In this document: positions 41,332 to 49,825 of the stretch, piece by piece
Layout of the letters: each line of letters begins with the position of its first letter
Numbering within the stretch: the first letter of the stretch is position 1
Assembly: GCA_002256395.1 (NCBI GenBank)
Contig: NKJG01000001.1
Location: forward strand, 930,001-994,000
Direction of reading: 5' to 3'
DNA length: 64,000 nucleotides
Origin: Bacteroidetes bacterium B1(2017)
GTDB lineage: Bacteria; Bacteroidota; Bacteroidia; UKL13-3
Program-made: the position numbers and the translations under genes
Notes under the pieces: model-generated
Told to the model about the DNA's origin: nothing
What the model saw: only the letters and a program-made list of their open reading frames with translations
The model's database searches: none

Positions 41332-41482
41332 CGCTGGTCGCTGGTTGCTGGTTGCTGGTTGCTGGTTGCTGGTAGTTGGTCGCTGGTTTTGGGTGGGCTG
41401 CTTATGTCATCCTGAGCTTGTCGAGGGGGGGGGGGATAGCCAGAGGCCAGCAGCCAGTTGCCAGAAGCTAGTTGCCAGCAGC
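41332..41482. repeat. Heptanucleotide foldback repeat, copy 2, with an 11-G tract
   Basis: Eight 7-mers of CGCTGGT/TGCTGGT type (41332-41387), TCATCCTGAGCTTGTCGA, a run of eleven G (41425-41435), then the inverted arm of CCAGCAG/CCAGTTG-type 7-mers up to 41482. Same plan as 26044-26170. The arms end at the stop of the next gene. Confidence 0.85.
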
Positions 41483-42642
41483 TAATTTGTGAGAACGTTT
41501 AAGTTTTGATCGAGTTTGAAGAAGAGTAATTTTTCGCCGGCATTATTTACATACTTATTCATAACTAATACATAGTTTCCATTGGCGAGTTTACCTAGAA
41601 CAGAATTGTTTTGCACTCCATCACCAAAGGTTTTCAATTGTTGGAGCTCGAAATTAGCATTATACTGAGCCACGCCTGCAAAATATTGCTTCGTAGAAGG
41701 AGAACTAGGGTTTTGTTGAGCAGTAAGCCTTAAGCCAACATACCCAGAATTGCCATTAGGGTATAAATTATAGTCTGGGCCAACAGCATTACTTAGCAAA
41801 TTACCTTCTTTATCTACTACTATTCCAAAATTTCCATTATAAAAAACAATTCTATCTTGTTCAACTAACATTTCTTTTACAAAATTAGTGGACAGATTTT
41901 TCGTCCAAAGCAATTGCCCAAATTCGTTGAGTTTATATAAAAAACAAGGAGAACCATTACCGTTTTCATAAGAAACTACAACATATAGGTTATTTCCGTC
42001 GGAACCCATAGCTCGCAGTACGTTGCCATAATTGCCCAATGGCTTGAATAGTAGGGAATCATTCACCCATTTAAAAGTTAAGTTTGTGGGGTCAAAGGCA
42101 GAAATACACGGAGCAATTTTACCCGAAACAATGGTATTGAAACCAGAGATGAGGGTTCCATTTTGCAACTTCACAAGCAGAGGTTTACCATACCCTGAAT
42201 AACTCTTATTTAGATCACTGAGAATATTTACGCTCGATTGAATAGGCTTATAATTATAATCAGTTTGCAATACATTAAAACGCCAATTGGTGCTTGCATT
42301 TTTTGCACGAGCATGTGCGCTGTATACATTAGAACCCATAGCCACGGCATTTGAATAATCATACACCTCCTCCATTTGGGTGGAGTCTATAAAATTAAAA
42401 TGCTCGTCGTAATGCAAATAAACGGCCTTATATAAATGCGTATACGATTCTGTTTTAGAGGCAATTATAAACGAGTTATCTGGCAAGGCAACAAAAAAAG
42501 ATTCGCTTAAGGTTAAGCCATCTTTATAGTTTGGCGAAGGATTGAAGACTGCTGGAAGAGCAACATTTTCAACCGTTTTTTTACATGAATTAAAAGCTAT
42601 ACAAAACAGCAATAATAAAAGTAGGTGAGGTATCTTTTTCAT
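41482..42642 (-). CDS. Hypothetical lipoprotein, propeller-like
   Basis: 386 residues from the ATG at 42642; signal MKKIPHLLLLLLFCIAFNSC ends at a lipobox. The body consists of repeating strands with the pattern seen in PQQ-like or delta-60-type propellers: NGTLISGFNTIVSGK, GSDGNNLYVVVSYENGNG, NEFGQLLWTKNLS, LANGNYVLVMNKY. It is probably a lipid-anchored surface or periplasmic binding protein. It starts just after the stop of the outer-membrane-protein gene at 42644, so the pair forms a two-gene operon of barrel plus lipoprotein. Confidence 0.7.
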   Translation of the reverse strand: MKKIPHLLLLLLFCIAFNSCKKTVENVALPAVFNPSPNYKDGLTLSESFFVALPDNSFIIASKTESYTHLYKAVYLHYDEHFNFIDSTQMEEVYDYSNAVAMGSNVYSAHARAKNASTNWRFNVLQTDYNYKPIQSSVNILSDLNKSYSGYGKPLLVKLQNGTLISGFNTIVSGKIAPCISAFDPTNLTFKWVNDSLLFKPLGNYGNVLRAMGSDGNNLYVVVSYENGNGSPCFLYKLNEFGQLLWTKNLSTNFVKEMLVEQDRIVFYNGNFGIVVDKEGNLLSNAVGPDYNLYPNGNSGYVGLRLTAQQNPSSPSTKQYFAGVAQYNANFELQQLKTFGDGVQNNSVLGKLANGNYVLVMNKYVNNAGEKLLFFKLDQNLNVLTN

Positions 42643-42643
42643 A

Positions 42644-43672
42644 CTATTCAAATTTTTTAATAGCTTTATGAAAGAGATGGGTGTAGCCAATGCTAAAAAG
42701 TATATGATCCATTTTTAAATCATCATCTACATAAAAATAATTGTAGAATACATGGGGGGTATCAAAACGTGTTTCTGGCTTATTGTATTGAGTGGTGGAT
42801 CGCAAATAACTAGCTTCAAAATTAAGGTGTCCGTTTCCTACTTTATACATCATACTAAACCCAATGCTATAGCCTGTATTCCAACGTGTGCGCCTATCTA
42901 CAGAGATTTCTCTTAACAAACTTTCATTTGCTCCAGTTGGCCAATAAGTGGAATAAAAGTTGTTTTCGGAAAGAAAAAGATATTGCTTATAGGCTCCAAT
43001 TTTTGCAGCATAGCGCAAGCGTTTTTGCGGGTTAAAAATGTATTGTACGGCAAGTGGAAAATTGGCACTTAATTGATTTTCCTGATACGTTAATTTCCAA
43101 TCTGGCACATCATATTGAATGGCGTATCTGGTTCCAAAAACTCGAGCTCCCAACTCAACAGATACTTGAGGATGCAGATAGACTCCAACTTGCATTCCTA
43201 ACTGAAATCCCACATAAGGTACATACGTTTTGGGTGTTTTAGCTAAGGCATATGTTTGAATAATATGTGGCTGAGCAGTGGCCGTACCTAAAAAGAAATT
43301 TGTGTAAATCGTTTTAGGTTTCACAATTACAAATTCATTGGTGAGTTTTCTAAGAGCTATTGGGTTATTAATTTTATCTGGCACATAACCTGGATATATT
43401 TTTAATAATTCTTGAGAGGCCCAAGTAGCACTATCATTTTTATTGGTATATACATATGAAATAGCAAGTATTCTATATGCTTGCCAGCGCACAGATTTGC
43501 TGTTGGTGGTATCTGTGCAGCCCTGAACCAATGCAATGCTTTTAGGATATTCTTTTGCTTCAATGAGTTTATTCGCTTGATCAATTTTCTCAATGCAATT
43601 TTGCGCTCGAGAGCTGAGCGCAATACTTAACAAAACAGCAAGGGAAAATAAAATTCTAGTACAATAGTTCAT
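42644..43672 (-). CDS. Outer membrane barrel protein with N-terminal helical domain
   Basis: 342 residues with signal peptide (ILFSLAVLLSIALSSRAQ). Residues ~25-110 are helical and TPR-like (ANKLIEAKEYPKSIALVQGC, AYRILAISYVYTNKNDSATW) and are followed by a ~230-residue strand-rich barrel ending YTHLFHKAIKKFE. The TPR-then-barrel plan and the segment YPGYVPDKINNPIALRKL resemble T9SS-related and other Bacteroidota outer membrane accessory proteins. The lipoprotein gene downstream starts before this stop codon is cleared by one base, so co-expression is likely. Confidence 0.7.
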   Translation of the reverse strand: MNYCTRILFSLAVLLSIALSSRAQNCIEKIDQANKLIEAKEYPKSIALVQGCTDTTNSKSVRWQAYRILAISYVYTNKNDSATWASQELLKIYPGYVPDKINNPIALRKLTNEFVIVKPKTIYTNFFLGTATAQPHIIQTYALAKTPKTYVPYVGFQLGMQVGVYLHPQVSVELGARVFGTRYAIQYDVPDWKLTYQENQLSANFPLAVQYIFNPQKRLRYAAKIGAYKQYLFLSENNFYSTYWPTGANESLLREISVDRRTRWNTGYSIGFSMMYKVGNGHLNFEASYLRSTTQYNKPETRFDTPHVFYNYFYVDDDLKMDHILFSIGYTHLFHKAIKKFE

Positions 43673-43689
43673 ATGCCAAACGAAGTTAC

Positions 43690-43899
43690 TAAATAATTAT
43701 CAGTTTTTTTTGATAGCATACAAAGTATATGTATGTGGTTAGTATAGCCACCAACCTTTATGGCATGGCACTCTAGTTTATTGCAAATTCCACCAAGATA
43801 GGCGTGCAACTCTGACTCGATAGCTTCGTCTATTAGGTGTTGCCGGTGCTTGGTACTAAAAACAATATGTATGTAGTTTTTAACTAAGGACTGTCCCAT
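43690..43899 (-). pseudogene. Truncated Y1 (IS200/IS605-type) transposase
   Basis: From the ATG at 43899 the protein reads MGQSLVKNYIHIVFSTKHRQ and continues to GGYTNHIHILCMLSKK, containing the HxH (HIH) metal site of the HUH nuclease fold. The frame then runs into unrelated sequence and stops at 43669, about 75 residues in all against ~150 for the family. The helix with the catalytic Tyr is missing, so it cannot be active. It adjoins the 67-bp hairpin array, as expected for REP-associated Y1 transposases. Confidence 0.85.
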
Positions 43900-43979
43900 A
43901 AGTAGTGTAAAGGTCGGGGATTGAAGTGCACAAATTCAATCGTAGAACTACGGTATTTTCTTAAACACAAAAAGTATTA

Positions 43980-44085
43980 CGCCCCTTCAGGGCTTAAGAG
44001 GAGGTTAAGGAACTACAAAACGAAGGGCCTTACACTTCGATAGCAGATATCGCCCTTTCAGGGCTTATATATCAAATAAACCAAC
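43980..44085. repeat. Degenerate hairpin units before the 67-bp array
   Basis: GCCCCTTCAGGGCTTAAG and CGCCCTTTCAGGGCTTATA are inverted relatives of the GCCCTGAAAGGGC core found in the following array. The rest of 43900-43980 shows nothing recognised. Confidence 0.6.
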
Positions 44086-44339
44086 CAAGCCCTGAAAGGG
44101 CGCCATACATCAACGATGGGCAAAGCCTATCGATTACACCCACGATAGCTCCAAAGCCCTGAAAGGGCGCCATACATCAACGATGGGCAAAGCCCATCGA
44201 TTACACCCACGATAGCTCCAAAGCCCTGAAAGGGCGCCATACATCAACGATGGGCAAAGCCCATCGATTACACCCACGATAGCTCCAAAGCCCTGAAAGG
44301 GCGCCATACATCACCGATGGGCAAAGCCTATCGCTTCCC
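44086..44339. repeat. Tandem array of 67-bp double-hairpin units (~3.8 copies)
   Basis: Units begin at 44086, 44153, 44220 and 44287. Each holds two hairpins: GCCCTGAAAGGGC and CGATGGGCAAAGCCCATCG, with CACCCACGATAGCTCC as spacer. Copies differ by only one to a few bases. The array runs right up to the stop of the EF-hand gene. Confidence 0.92.
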
Positions 44340-46535
44340 CTACCAAAGGCCCAAAATACCCAGACGGAATAAAATATAAATAGTAGCACTCGCCATCAAC
44401 ATTGCACCCAAAACAATCTTCCAAATAGGTACACCCTTTTTTGAGAATGGATCGTTAAGATTTACGCGAGAATTTAATGGGAGGCTAGCAATTTGAGTGA
44501 GCAGATTACCAAAGCTAATATTTACAGTAGCTTTTGCATTAATAGCCCAACCATTTGCATCTAAGATTGGTGCCAAATTACGTTTACGAAGTTTAAGGTA
44601 AGCCATTATCATAGCTGGGCCAGATATGAGCATAATAATGCCTAAAACGGCCAATGGCATTTTCCACCAAGTAAGCGCCATAAATCCTGCAACTATAGAT
44701 GCAATGGCTGCTCCAATGGCGCCAAGAGCTAAACTTATTGCGGCAAAAATTCCCACAAATTTACCTACATCAAATGGAGGCGGTGGTGGCGCCGTATTTA
44801 CATTTACCGTTGCTGGTGCTGAAGGTGCTGCAACAGATTTACTAGCATGTGCGTCGGCCGCGGCAGCTTTCTTTTCTATGCTTTCGGTAGCCTGACTTTG
44901 CACCTTATTATCTTGTGCCGCAGCAAACTTATTTACCTGTGTTTCTATAAAGCGAGAAACCTTGCGATAAGGTGTCCAAAATGCCTGACGAATACTAATA
45001 GGATTGTCTACAATTTTTATAACTGTAGCATCCCAATCAAGTCCGGTTCTATCATAAAACACTGCGTTTCTACCAACAATTAAATTATCGATATCGCCAT
45101 TTGTTAGTGCGGCAACAATAATCATTTCTTGCCCACTCGATTTAGAAACGCACTTACAATAAATCAAAAACATTCCACTAAGTGCCACCATCGAATCGTG
45201 TTTGGCCATATCATTTACCCTTATACAAAGTGTGCAACTTCTTTGATCAATGTATAAGGTTCCTGCTTGAAAAATTGCTTTAGAGCCTGGTGTATAAAAA
45301 TCAAAAAATGTAACAAAGTTTTTAAGTAATCTAAACAAATCGCGGTAGTACCTAACTAATTTATCAACTACTATCATACTCTCTGCTTCATCGGCCAAAT
45401 CAGTGTCTTGGGCAATAAGTTGGTTCAAAACGTTTCTTACATCTGAACCTAAAAGCTCATTAATTCTTTCAATTCCTAATTGCTCAACCGCTGTTCCTGC
45501 CTTTTGTGTTTTCCACGTACCGTAGGGTGTTAGCTTAGCAACAATAGAAAGATAATCGGCTTCTGTTAAACTGCTTTTACCAGGCAATACTACATCCACA
45601 ACAGAGGCTTTAAACGTTTGCATAGCAGTCTCCCATGATGGATTAATTCCAGTTGATAAAGGCATCGCTTTACCCGCTTCAATTTTGGCTAATGGGTAAT
45701 TGCTAATTTCATCGTGGCACTCTGATAAATCTTTAGCTGCAATAAATTCTACACGAGCCGTGAGTTGATTTAATGTATCTGTTGTTTGAGGGTCAAAGGC
45801 AGCTAATTTGCAACGTAAATAATAATCTTCAATCTTATGTTTTACTGCTTGCCATGCTTCGTAGGCTGCATCTGTTTGTTGCTCTAAAGGCAAAATGGTT
45901 TGCGTATTGGCTTGTGAATCTAATTGCCAAGCAGCATACTGAGTACATTGGTCGAAAAAGCTATCTACTAAGGCTTGGTCAACCCCTAACTTTCCACCTC
46001 TATCATCTTTTGAACCAACACAAAGAATAATCTCAGCAATAAGTTTTTTAAGATCGTCATTCTCGCACGAATCTTCTGTAATTATTCCATCGCCATTAAA
46101 CGGTGTGGCCGCAAAAATTTTGGTAAAATCAACCGTATCTTCCACAGAAATGGTATTGGCATCTTTCTTACCTAAATTAGTTAAGATAATTTGAGCGCAT
46201 TTAAGCAAATACATACCTTGTTCGGTACCTGTGTTAATTGCATTTAAAGGTAAAACCTCTTCTTGCTTGAGCAAATCATTTGGGTTTTTTAGGATGCTCA
46301 TTATCCATTTAACCGCTTCCAAAATTTCTGGAACACGAATTTGTCCGTCTTTATCGGTATCAATTAATTCGAGCGTTTTAGCATCTATTTCTAGGCCATT
46401 AACAGGGCAGCTTAGTGCGGTCCAAAGCTTTTGATCAAGCGATTCAAGTGCTAATAAATCGGCACCCGATTCTAGATTTACACGTTTAACACCGCCAACG
46501 GTAGAGAAACTCCAGGTATGATTGTTGTTTTCCAT
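44340..46535 (-). CDS. EF-hand membrane protein
   Basis: 731 residues. A canonical EF-hand calcium loop lies at residues 59-70 (DTDKDGQIRVPE, with D, D, D, Q, R, E at positions 1, 3, 5, 7, 9, 12); a degenerate second one (FNGDGIITEDSCEND) follows later. The long middle is helical and unrecognised. After an Ala/Pro-rich linker with APPPPPP-like sequence the last ~170 residues have two to three hydrophobic helices (GIFAAISLALGAIGAAIASI and WWKMPLAVLGIIMLIS) and a final one at the C-terminus. No signal peptide, so the large N-terminal part is probably cytoplasmic. Function unknown. It stands alone. Confidence 0.75.
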   Translation of the reverse strand: MENNNHTWSFSTVGGVKRVNLESGADLLALESLDQKLWTALSCPVNGLEIDAKTLELIDTDKDGQIRVPEILEAVKWIMSILKNPNDLLKQEEVLPLNAINTGTEQGMYLLKCAQIILTNLGKKDANTISVEDTVDFTKIFAATPFNGDGIITEDSCENDDLKKLIAEIILCVGSKDDRGGKLGVDQALVDSFFDQCTQYAAWQLDSQANTQTILPLEQQTDAAYEAWQAVKHKIEDYYLRCKLAAFDPQTTDTLNQLTARVEFIAAKDLSECHDEISNYPLAKIEAGKAMPLSTGINPSWETAMQTFKASVVDVVLPGKSSLTEADYLSIVAKLTPYGTWKTQKAGTAVEQLGIERINELLGSDVRNVLNQLIAQDTDLADEAESMIVVDKLVRYYRDLFRLLKNFVTFFDFYTPGSKAIFQAGTLYIDQRSCTLCIRVNDMAKHDSMVALSGMFLIYCKCVSKSSGQEMIIVAALTNGDIDNLIVGRNAVFYDRTGLDWDATVIKIVDNPISIRQAFWTPYRKVSRFIETQVNKFAAAQDNKVQSQATESIEKKAAAADAHASKSVAAPSAPATVNVNTAPPPPPFDVGKFVGIFAAISLALGAIGAAIASIVAGFMALTWWKMPLAVLGIIMLISGPAMIMAYLKLRKRNLAPILDANGWAINAKATVNISFGNLLTQIASLPLNSRVNLNDPFSKKGVPIWKIVLGAMLMASATIYILFRLGILGLW

Positions 46536-46721
46536 AAAATAATTTGGGTTCGGTATGAACCAAGTAATATCAGAGCAAAATATAAAAAATTGATTAAAAG
46601 GCTAGGGCAATTTTTACAATTAGGTTGAATTGCCATATAAATGGGTTAAGTGAACAAAGTTATCTAACCTCGGGACAACAAAATTTTCCTAGACTAAATG
46701 GAAATGCTAAATTAAAATGAT

Positions 46722-46729
46722 TATTTTTG
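46722..46729 (+). promoter_or_regulatory. Candidate -7 box of the RelE-type toxin-antitoxin operon
   Basis: TATTTTTG, an exact TAnnTTTG match, 18 bases before the ATG at 46748. It overlaps the alternative ATG-like start near 46727, which is therefore rejected. Confidence 0.5.
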
Positions 46730-46747
46730 AATGAAGTAAAAAAAGCA

Positions 46748-46957
46748 ATGAAAGTATTAATTGATATCCCTGATAATGAAGCAACTTTTGGTTTAAAAGT
46801 ACTAAAGAGCTTGTCTTTTGTTAAAAAGGCAAAGCCAATGTCAGTTGCTAAGATTAAACTTTGGGAGAATTTAAAAGAAGCTGCCGAAGAGGTTAAATTA
46901 CACAAAAAAGGTAGTATAAAACTTAAAACTGCTCAGGATCTTTTAAATGAGTTATAA
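46748..46957 (+). CDS. Antitoxin of a RelE-type pair
   Basis: 69 residues from the ATG at 46748. MKVLIDIPDNEATFGLKVLK is the ribbon-type N-terminus seen in many Bacteroidota antitoxins; the C-terminal half (ENLKEAAEEVKLHKKGSIKL) is a charged helix that would wrap the toxin. It overlaps the RelE-type toxin gene by 11 bp. It is expected to repress its own promoter, whose -7 box lies just upstream. Confidence 0.8.
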   Translation: MKVLIDIPDNEATFGLKVLKSLSFVKKAKPMSVAKIKLWENLKEAAEEVKLHKKGSIKLKTAQDLLNEL

Positions 46958-47282
46958 CATACTTCCCACCCATCGTTTTGAAAAAGAACTTAAACGATTA
47001 GTTAAAAAATTCCCATCCCTAAAAAGCGAATTTGGAGAACTAATTTCTGAGCTTTTAAAAAAACCAGAATCAGGTGTTTTTCTTGGCAATAATTGCTATA
47101 AAATTAGATTATCTATTGCAAGTAAAGGAAAAGGAAAAAGCGGTGGCGCAAGAGTTATTACCTATCTATATTTAAGTGCTAAGGTTGTATACCTTCTAAC
47201 AATTTATGATAAAAGTGAGAAGGAAGATTTAAAACAAAACGAATTGCTTGAAATGATAGGAAGCTTAGAATTAGAAAATTAA
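46947..47282 (+). CDS. RelE/ParE-superfamily toxin
   Basis: 111 residues. HRFEKELKRLVKKFPSL, then CYKIRLSIASKGKGKSGGAR and VVYLLTIYDKSEKEDL follow the RelE/HigB pattern: N-terminal helices, the Arg/Lys-rich K-I-R-L strand, GKSGGARVI and the Y-x-K-x-E-x-x-D end. Such toxins cleave mRNA on the ribosome or inhibit gyrase. It forms an operon with the antitoxin and ends 38 bp before hrpB. Confidence 0.88.
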   Translation: MSYNILPTHRFEKELKRLVKKFPSLKSEFGELISELLKKPESGVFLGNNCYKIRLSIASKGKGKSGGARVITYLYLSAKVVYLLTIYDKSEKEDLKQNELLEMIGSLELEN

Positions 47283-47299
47283 TACTCCCCCTTTTACCT

Positions 47300-47307
47300 T
47301 AAGTTTG
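47300..47307 (+). promoter_or_regulatory. Candidate -7 box for hrpB
   Basis: TAAGTTTG, an exact TAnnTTTG match, 13 bases before the TTG start at 47321. Transcription would begin near 47314, leaving a leader of only ~7 bases. Confidence 0.5.
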
Positions 47308-47320
47308 CCGCAAATACCAA

Positions 47321-49810
47321 TTGCCCTTGAGTTTCGATCCATATTCGCAGAACTTGCCTGTTGCCGAAATAATTTCGGATGTACGCAAGCAATTATCAGA
47401 ACAAAATACACTTATTATTCAAGCTCCTCCTGGCGCAGGTAAGAGTACGCTTTTGCCTTTAGCCTTGTTAGAAGAAACTTGGTTGCAAAATCAAAAGATA
47501 ATTATGCTTGAACCTAGGCGTCTAGCGGCTCGCAGCATTGCTATGCGTATGGCTCAATTGCTTGGTGAAGAGGTTGGACAAACAATAGGCTACCGCATTC
47601 GGTTCGATACGAAAATTGGCCCGAACACGAAAATTGAAGTGGTTACCGAAGGCATTTTAACCCGCATGTTGCAAACAGATAATGCCTTGGAAGGTGTTGG
47701 CTTAGTTATTTTTGATGAGTTTCATGAACGTAGCATACATGCCGATGTGGCAATGGCTTTGTGCCGAGAGGCGCAACAAGTTCTTAGGCCTGATTTACGC
47801 ATGATGATTATGAGTGCTACCTTAAACATGCCTCAATTAAGCGCAATGCTTAAGGCTCCAGTTTGCAGTAGCGAAGGAAAACAATACCCTGTTGAAGTTA
47901 AATATGTAGGCGGACAAGATGAGCGCTTATTACCCGATACCTGCGCGAGAGTAATTATTACAGCCAGCAGAGATCATGAAGGTGATATCTTAGTGTTTTT
48001 ACCTGGCGAAGGAGAAATAAGAAAAACCGCTGAGCTTTTAAAAAGGGAACTAACAGGTTTTGCCATACATCCACTCTATGGAATTTTGCCTCAAGGCGAA
48101 CAATATGCAGCCATTATGCCCAACAAAAATGGCAAACGAAAAGTGGTGTTGGCCACTTCTATTGCCGAAACAAGTTTGACCATTGAAGGGGTGAAAGTGG
48201 TTGTAGATACTGGCTTTGGCAAAATGCAACGCTTTGACCCAAAGAGTGGATTAAGCAGACTAGAAACCGTACAAATTTCAAAAGACTCTGCCGATCAACG
48301 AGCAGGAAGAGCAGGCCGTTTAAGCGCAGGTGTTTGCTACCGTATGTGGACCAAAGCCACCCATGATAGATTAGCTGATCATAGAATTCCAGAAATTATG
48401 GAGGCTGATTTGGCGAGTTTAGTGTTGGATTTAGCGCAATGGGGCATTGTAAATATCAATCAATTGAGTTGGCTCAGCCCACCACCCAAAGCACATGTAG
48501 CCCAAGCAAGTGAGGTATTACACCAATTGGGAGCACTAGAAAACGGAAGAATAACTGCCCATGGAAAACAAGTACATCAATTGGCTTGTCACCCACGCAT
48601 TGCGCATATGTTGCTCTTGGCTCAAGAAGACCATAGCATACAATTAGCAACCGATGTGGCAGCTGTTTTAGAAGAACGCGATCCCTTGCCACGCGAAGCA
48701 GGAATAGATATTAATTTAAGAGTAGAGGCTTTGCGCAGAGCACGAAAAAATAATGCTTTAGGTAAAGGTTTTAGCAGAATAGAAAAAGTAGCCGAATCGT
48801 ATAGAAGATTATTAAATGTAGAGGCCAATAATGGACCTGTAGATTCATTTGAAACAGGCTTGCTTTTGGCACATGCATACCCCGAAAGAATATCGTGCGC
48901 TAGGCCAGGAAATAATGCACAGTTTCAATTGGCAAATGGTAAATATGCCATGGCCGGACATAAGGACGATTTAGCTCACGAAGCTTGGTTAGCAGTGGCT
49001 CATATGGATACACGAGATGGATTAGGCAAAATATTTTTGGCTTCGCCCTTAAACCCTAAAGATTTGCGTGCACTTGTAAAAGAAAAAGAAATTATCACTT
49101 GGGATACACGAAAAGGCGGATTAATTGCCACCAAAGATTTGCGCATTGGCAGCATTGTTTTGCAATCGAAACCATTGCCACAACCAAATCCTATTCATTT
49201 AGTAGATGCCATTTCTGAAGCGCTAAAAACTGAGGGAGAAAACCTATTGAACTTTGATGAAGACATGGTTCAATTACAAAACAGAATTTTGAGTTTGCGC
49301 AAATGGAACAGCACCCAAAATTGGCCAGATGTAAGTACACATACATTACTCATTCAAAACAAAGAATGGTTGGAGCCCTATTTAGGTTCGATAAAAAAAC
49401 CAGAAGAGCTTAAGAAAATTAATTTGCAGCAAGCATTACTACAGCATTTAGAGTGGGATCAGCAACAAGCCTTGAACCAATTGGCTCCTGCAAAAATTGC
49501 TGTGCCAAGTGGTTCAAATATAGCTTTAGAATATTTTCCTAATGGCGAAACGCCTGTATTGGCGGTGCGTTTGCAAGAAGTATTTGGACTTGCAGATACA
49601 CCAAACATTAATGAAGGAAAAACATCTTTGGTTATGCATTTGCTTTCGCCCGGTTTTAAACCCGTGCAAGTTACCTCTGATTTGCGCAGCTTTTGGAATG
49701 GCACGTACCACGAAGTAAAAAAGGAACTAAAACGACGTTATCCTAAACATAGCTGGCCCGAAGACCCTTGGGAAGCGGTGCCTGTAGCCAAAGGAAGAGC
49801 AAGAAAATAA
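47321..49810 (+). CDS. hrpB: ATP-dependent helicase HrpB
   Basis: 829 residues from a TTG start at 47321; there is no ATG before the helicase core and the length fits the family (~820). Walker A is QAPPGAGKSTLLPLALLEE, the DExH box is FDEFHERS, motif III SATLN, and motif VI QRAGRAGRL. The C-terminal HA2/HrpB domain is present (PREAGIDINLRVEALRRARK and the closing YPKHSWPEDPWEA, diagnostic of HrpB). DEAH-box RNA helicase; role in RNA or envelope-linked processes is not fully known. TTG-start genes with a short leader are unusual. Confidence 0.95.
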   Translation: MPLSFDPYSQNLPVAEIISDVRKQLSEQNTLIIQAPPGAGKSTLLPLALLEETWLQNQKIIMLEPRRLAARSIAMRMAQLLGEEVGQTIGYRIRFDTKIGPNTKIEVVTEGILTRMLQTDNALEGVGLVIFDEFHERSIHADVAMALCREAQQVLRPDLRMMIMSATLNMPQLSAMLKAPVCSSEGKQYPVEVKYVGGQDERLLPDTCARVIITASRDHEGDILVFLPGEGEIRKTAELLKRELTGFAIHPLYGILPQGEQYAAIMPNKNGKRKVVLATSIAETSLTIEGVKVVVDTGFGKMQRFDPKSGLSRLETVQISKDSADQRAGRAGRLSAGVCYRMWTKATHDRLADHRIPEIMEADLASLVLDLAQWGIVNINQLSWLSPPPKAHVAQASEVLHQLGALENGRITAHGKQVHQLACHPRIAHMLLLAQEDHSIQLATDVAAVLEERDPLPREAGIDINLRVEALRRARKNNALGKGFSRIEKVAESYRRLLNVEANNGPVDSFETGLLLAHAYPERISCARPGNNAQFQLANGKYAMAGHKDDLAHEAWLAVAHMDTRDGLGKIFLASPLNPKDLRALVKEKEIITWDTRKGGLIATKDLRIGSIVLQSKPLPQPNPIHLVDAISEALKTEGENLLNFDEDMVQLQNRILSLRKWNSTQNWPDVSTHTLLIQNKEWLEPYLGSIKKPEELKKINLQQALLQHLEWDQQQALNQLAPAKIAVPSGSNIALEYFPNGETPVLAVRLQEVFGLADTPNINEGKTSLVMHLLSPGFKPVQVTSDLRSFWNGTYHEVKKELKRRYPKHSWPEDPWEAVPVAKGRARK

Positions 49811-49825
49811 TATTGTTTAGCCTAC

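Noticed and set aside
44086-44339. Possible CRISPR array
   Set aside because: The whole 67-bp unit repeats with few differences, so there are no distinct spacers; each unit has two internal hairpins typical of REP-like DNA.
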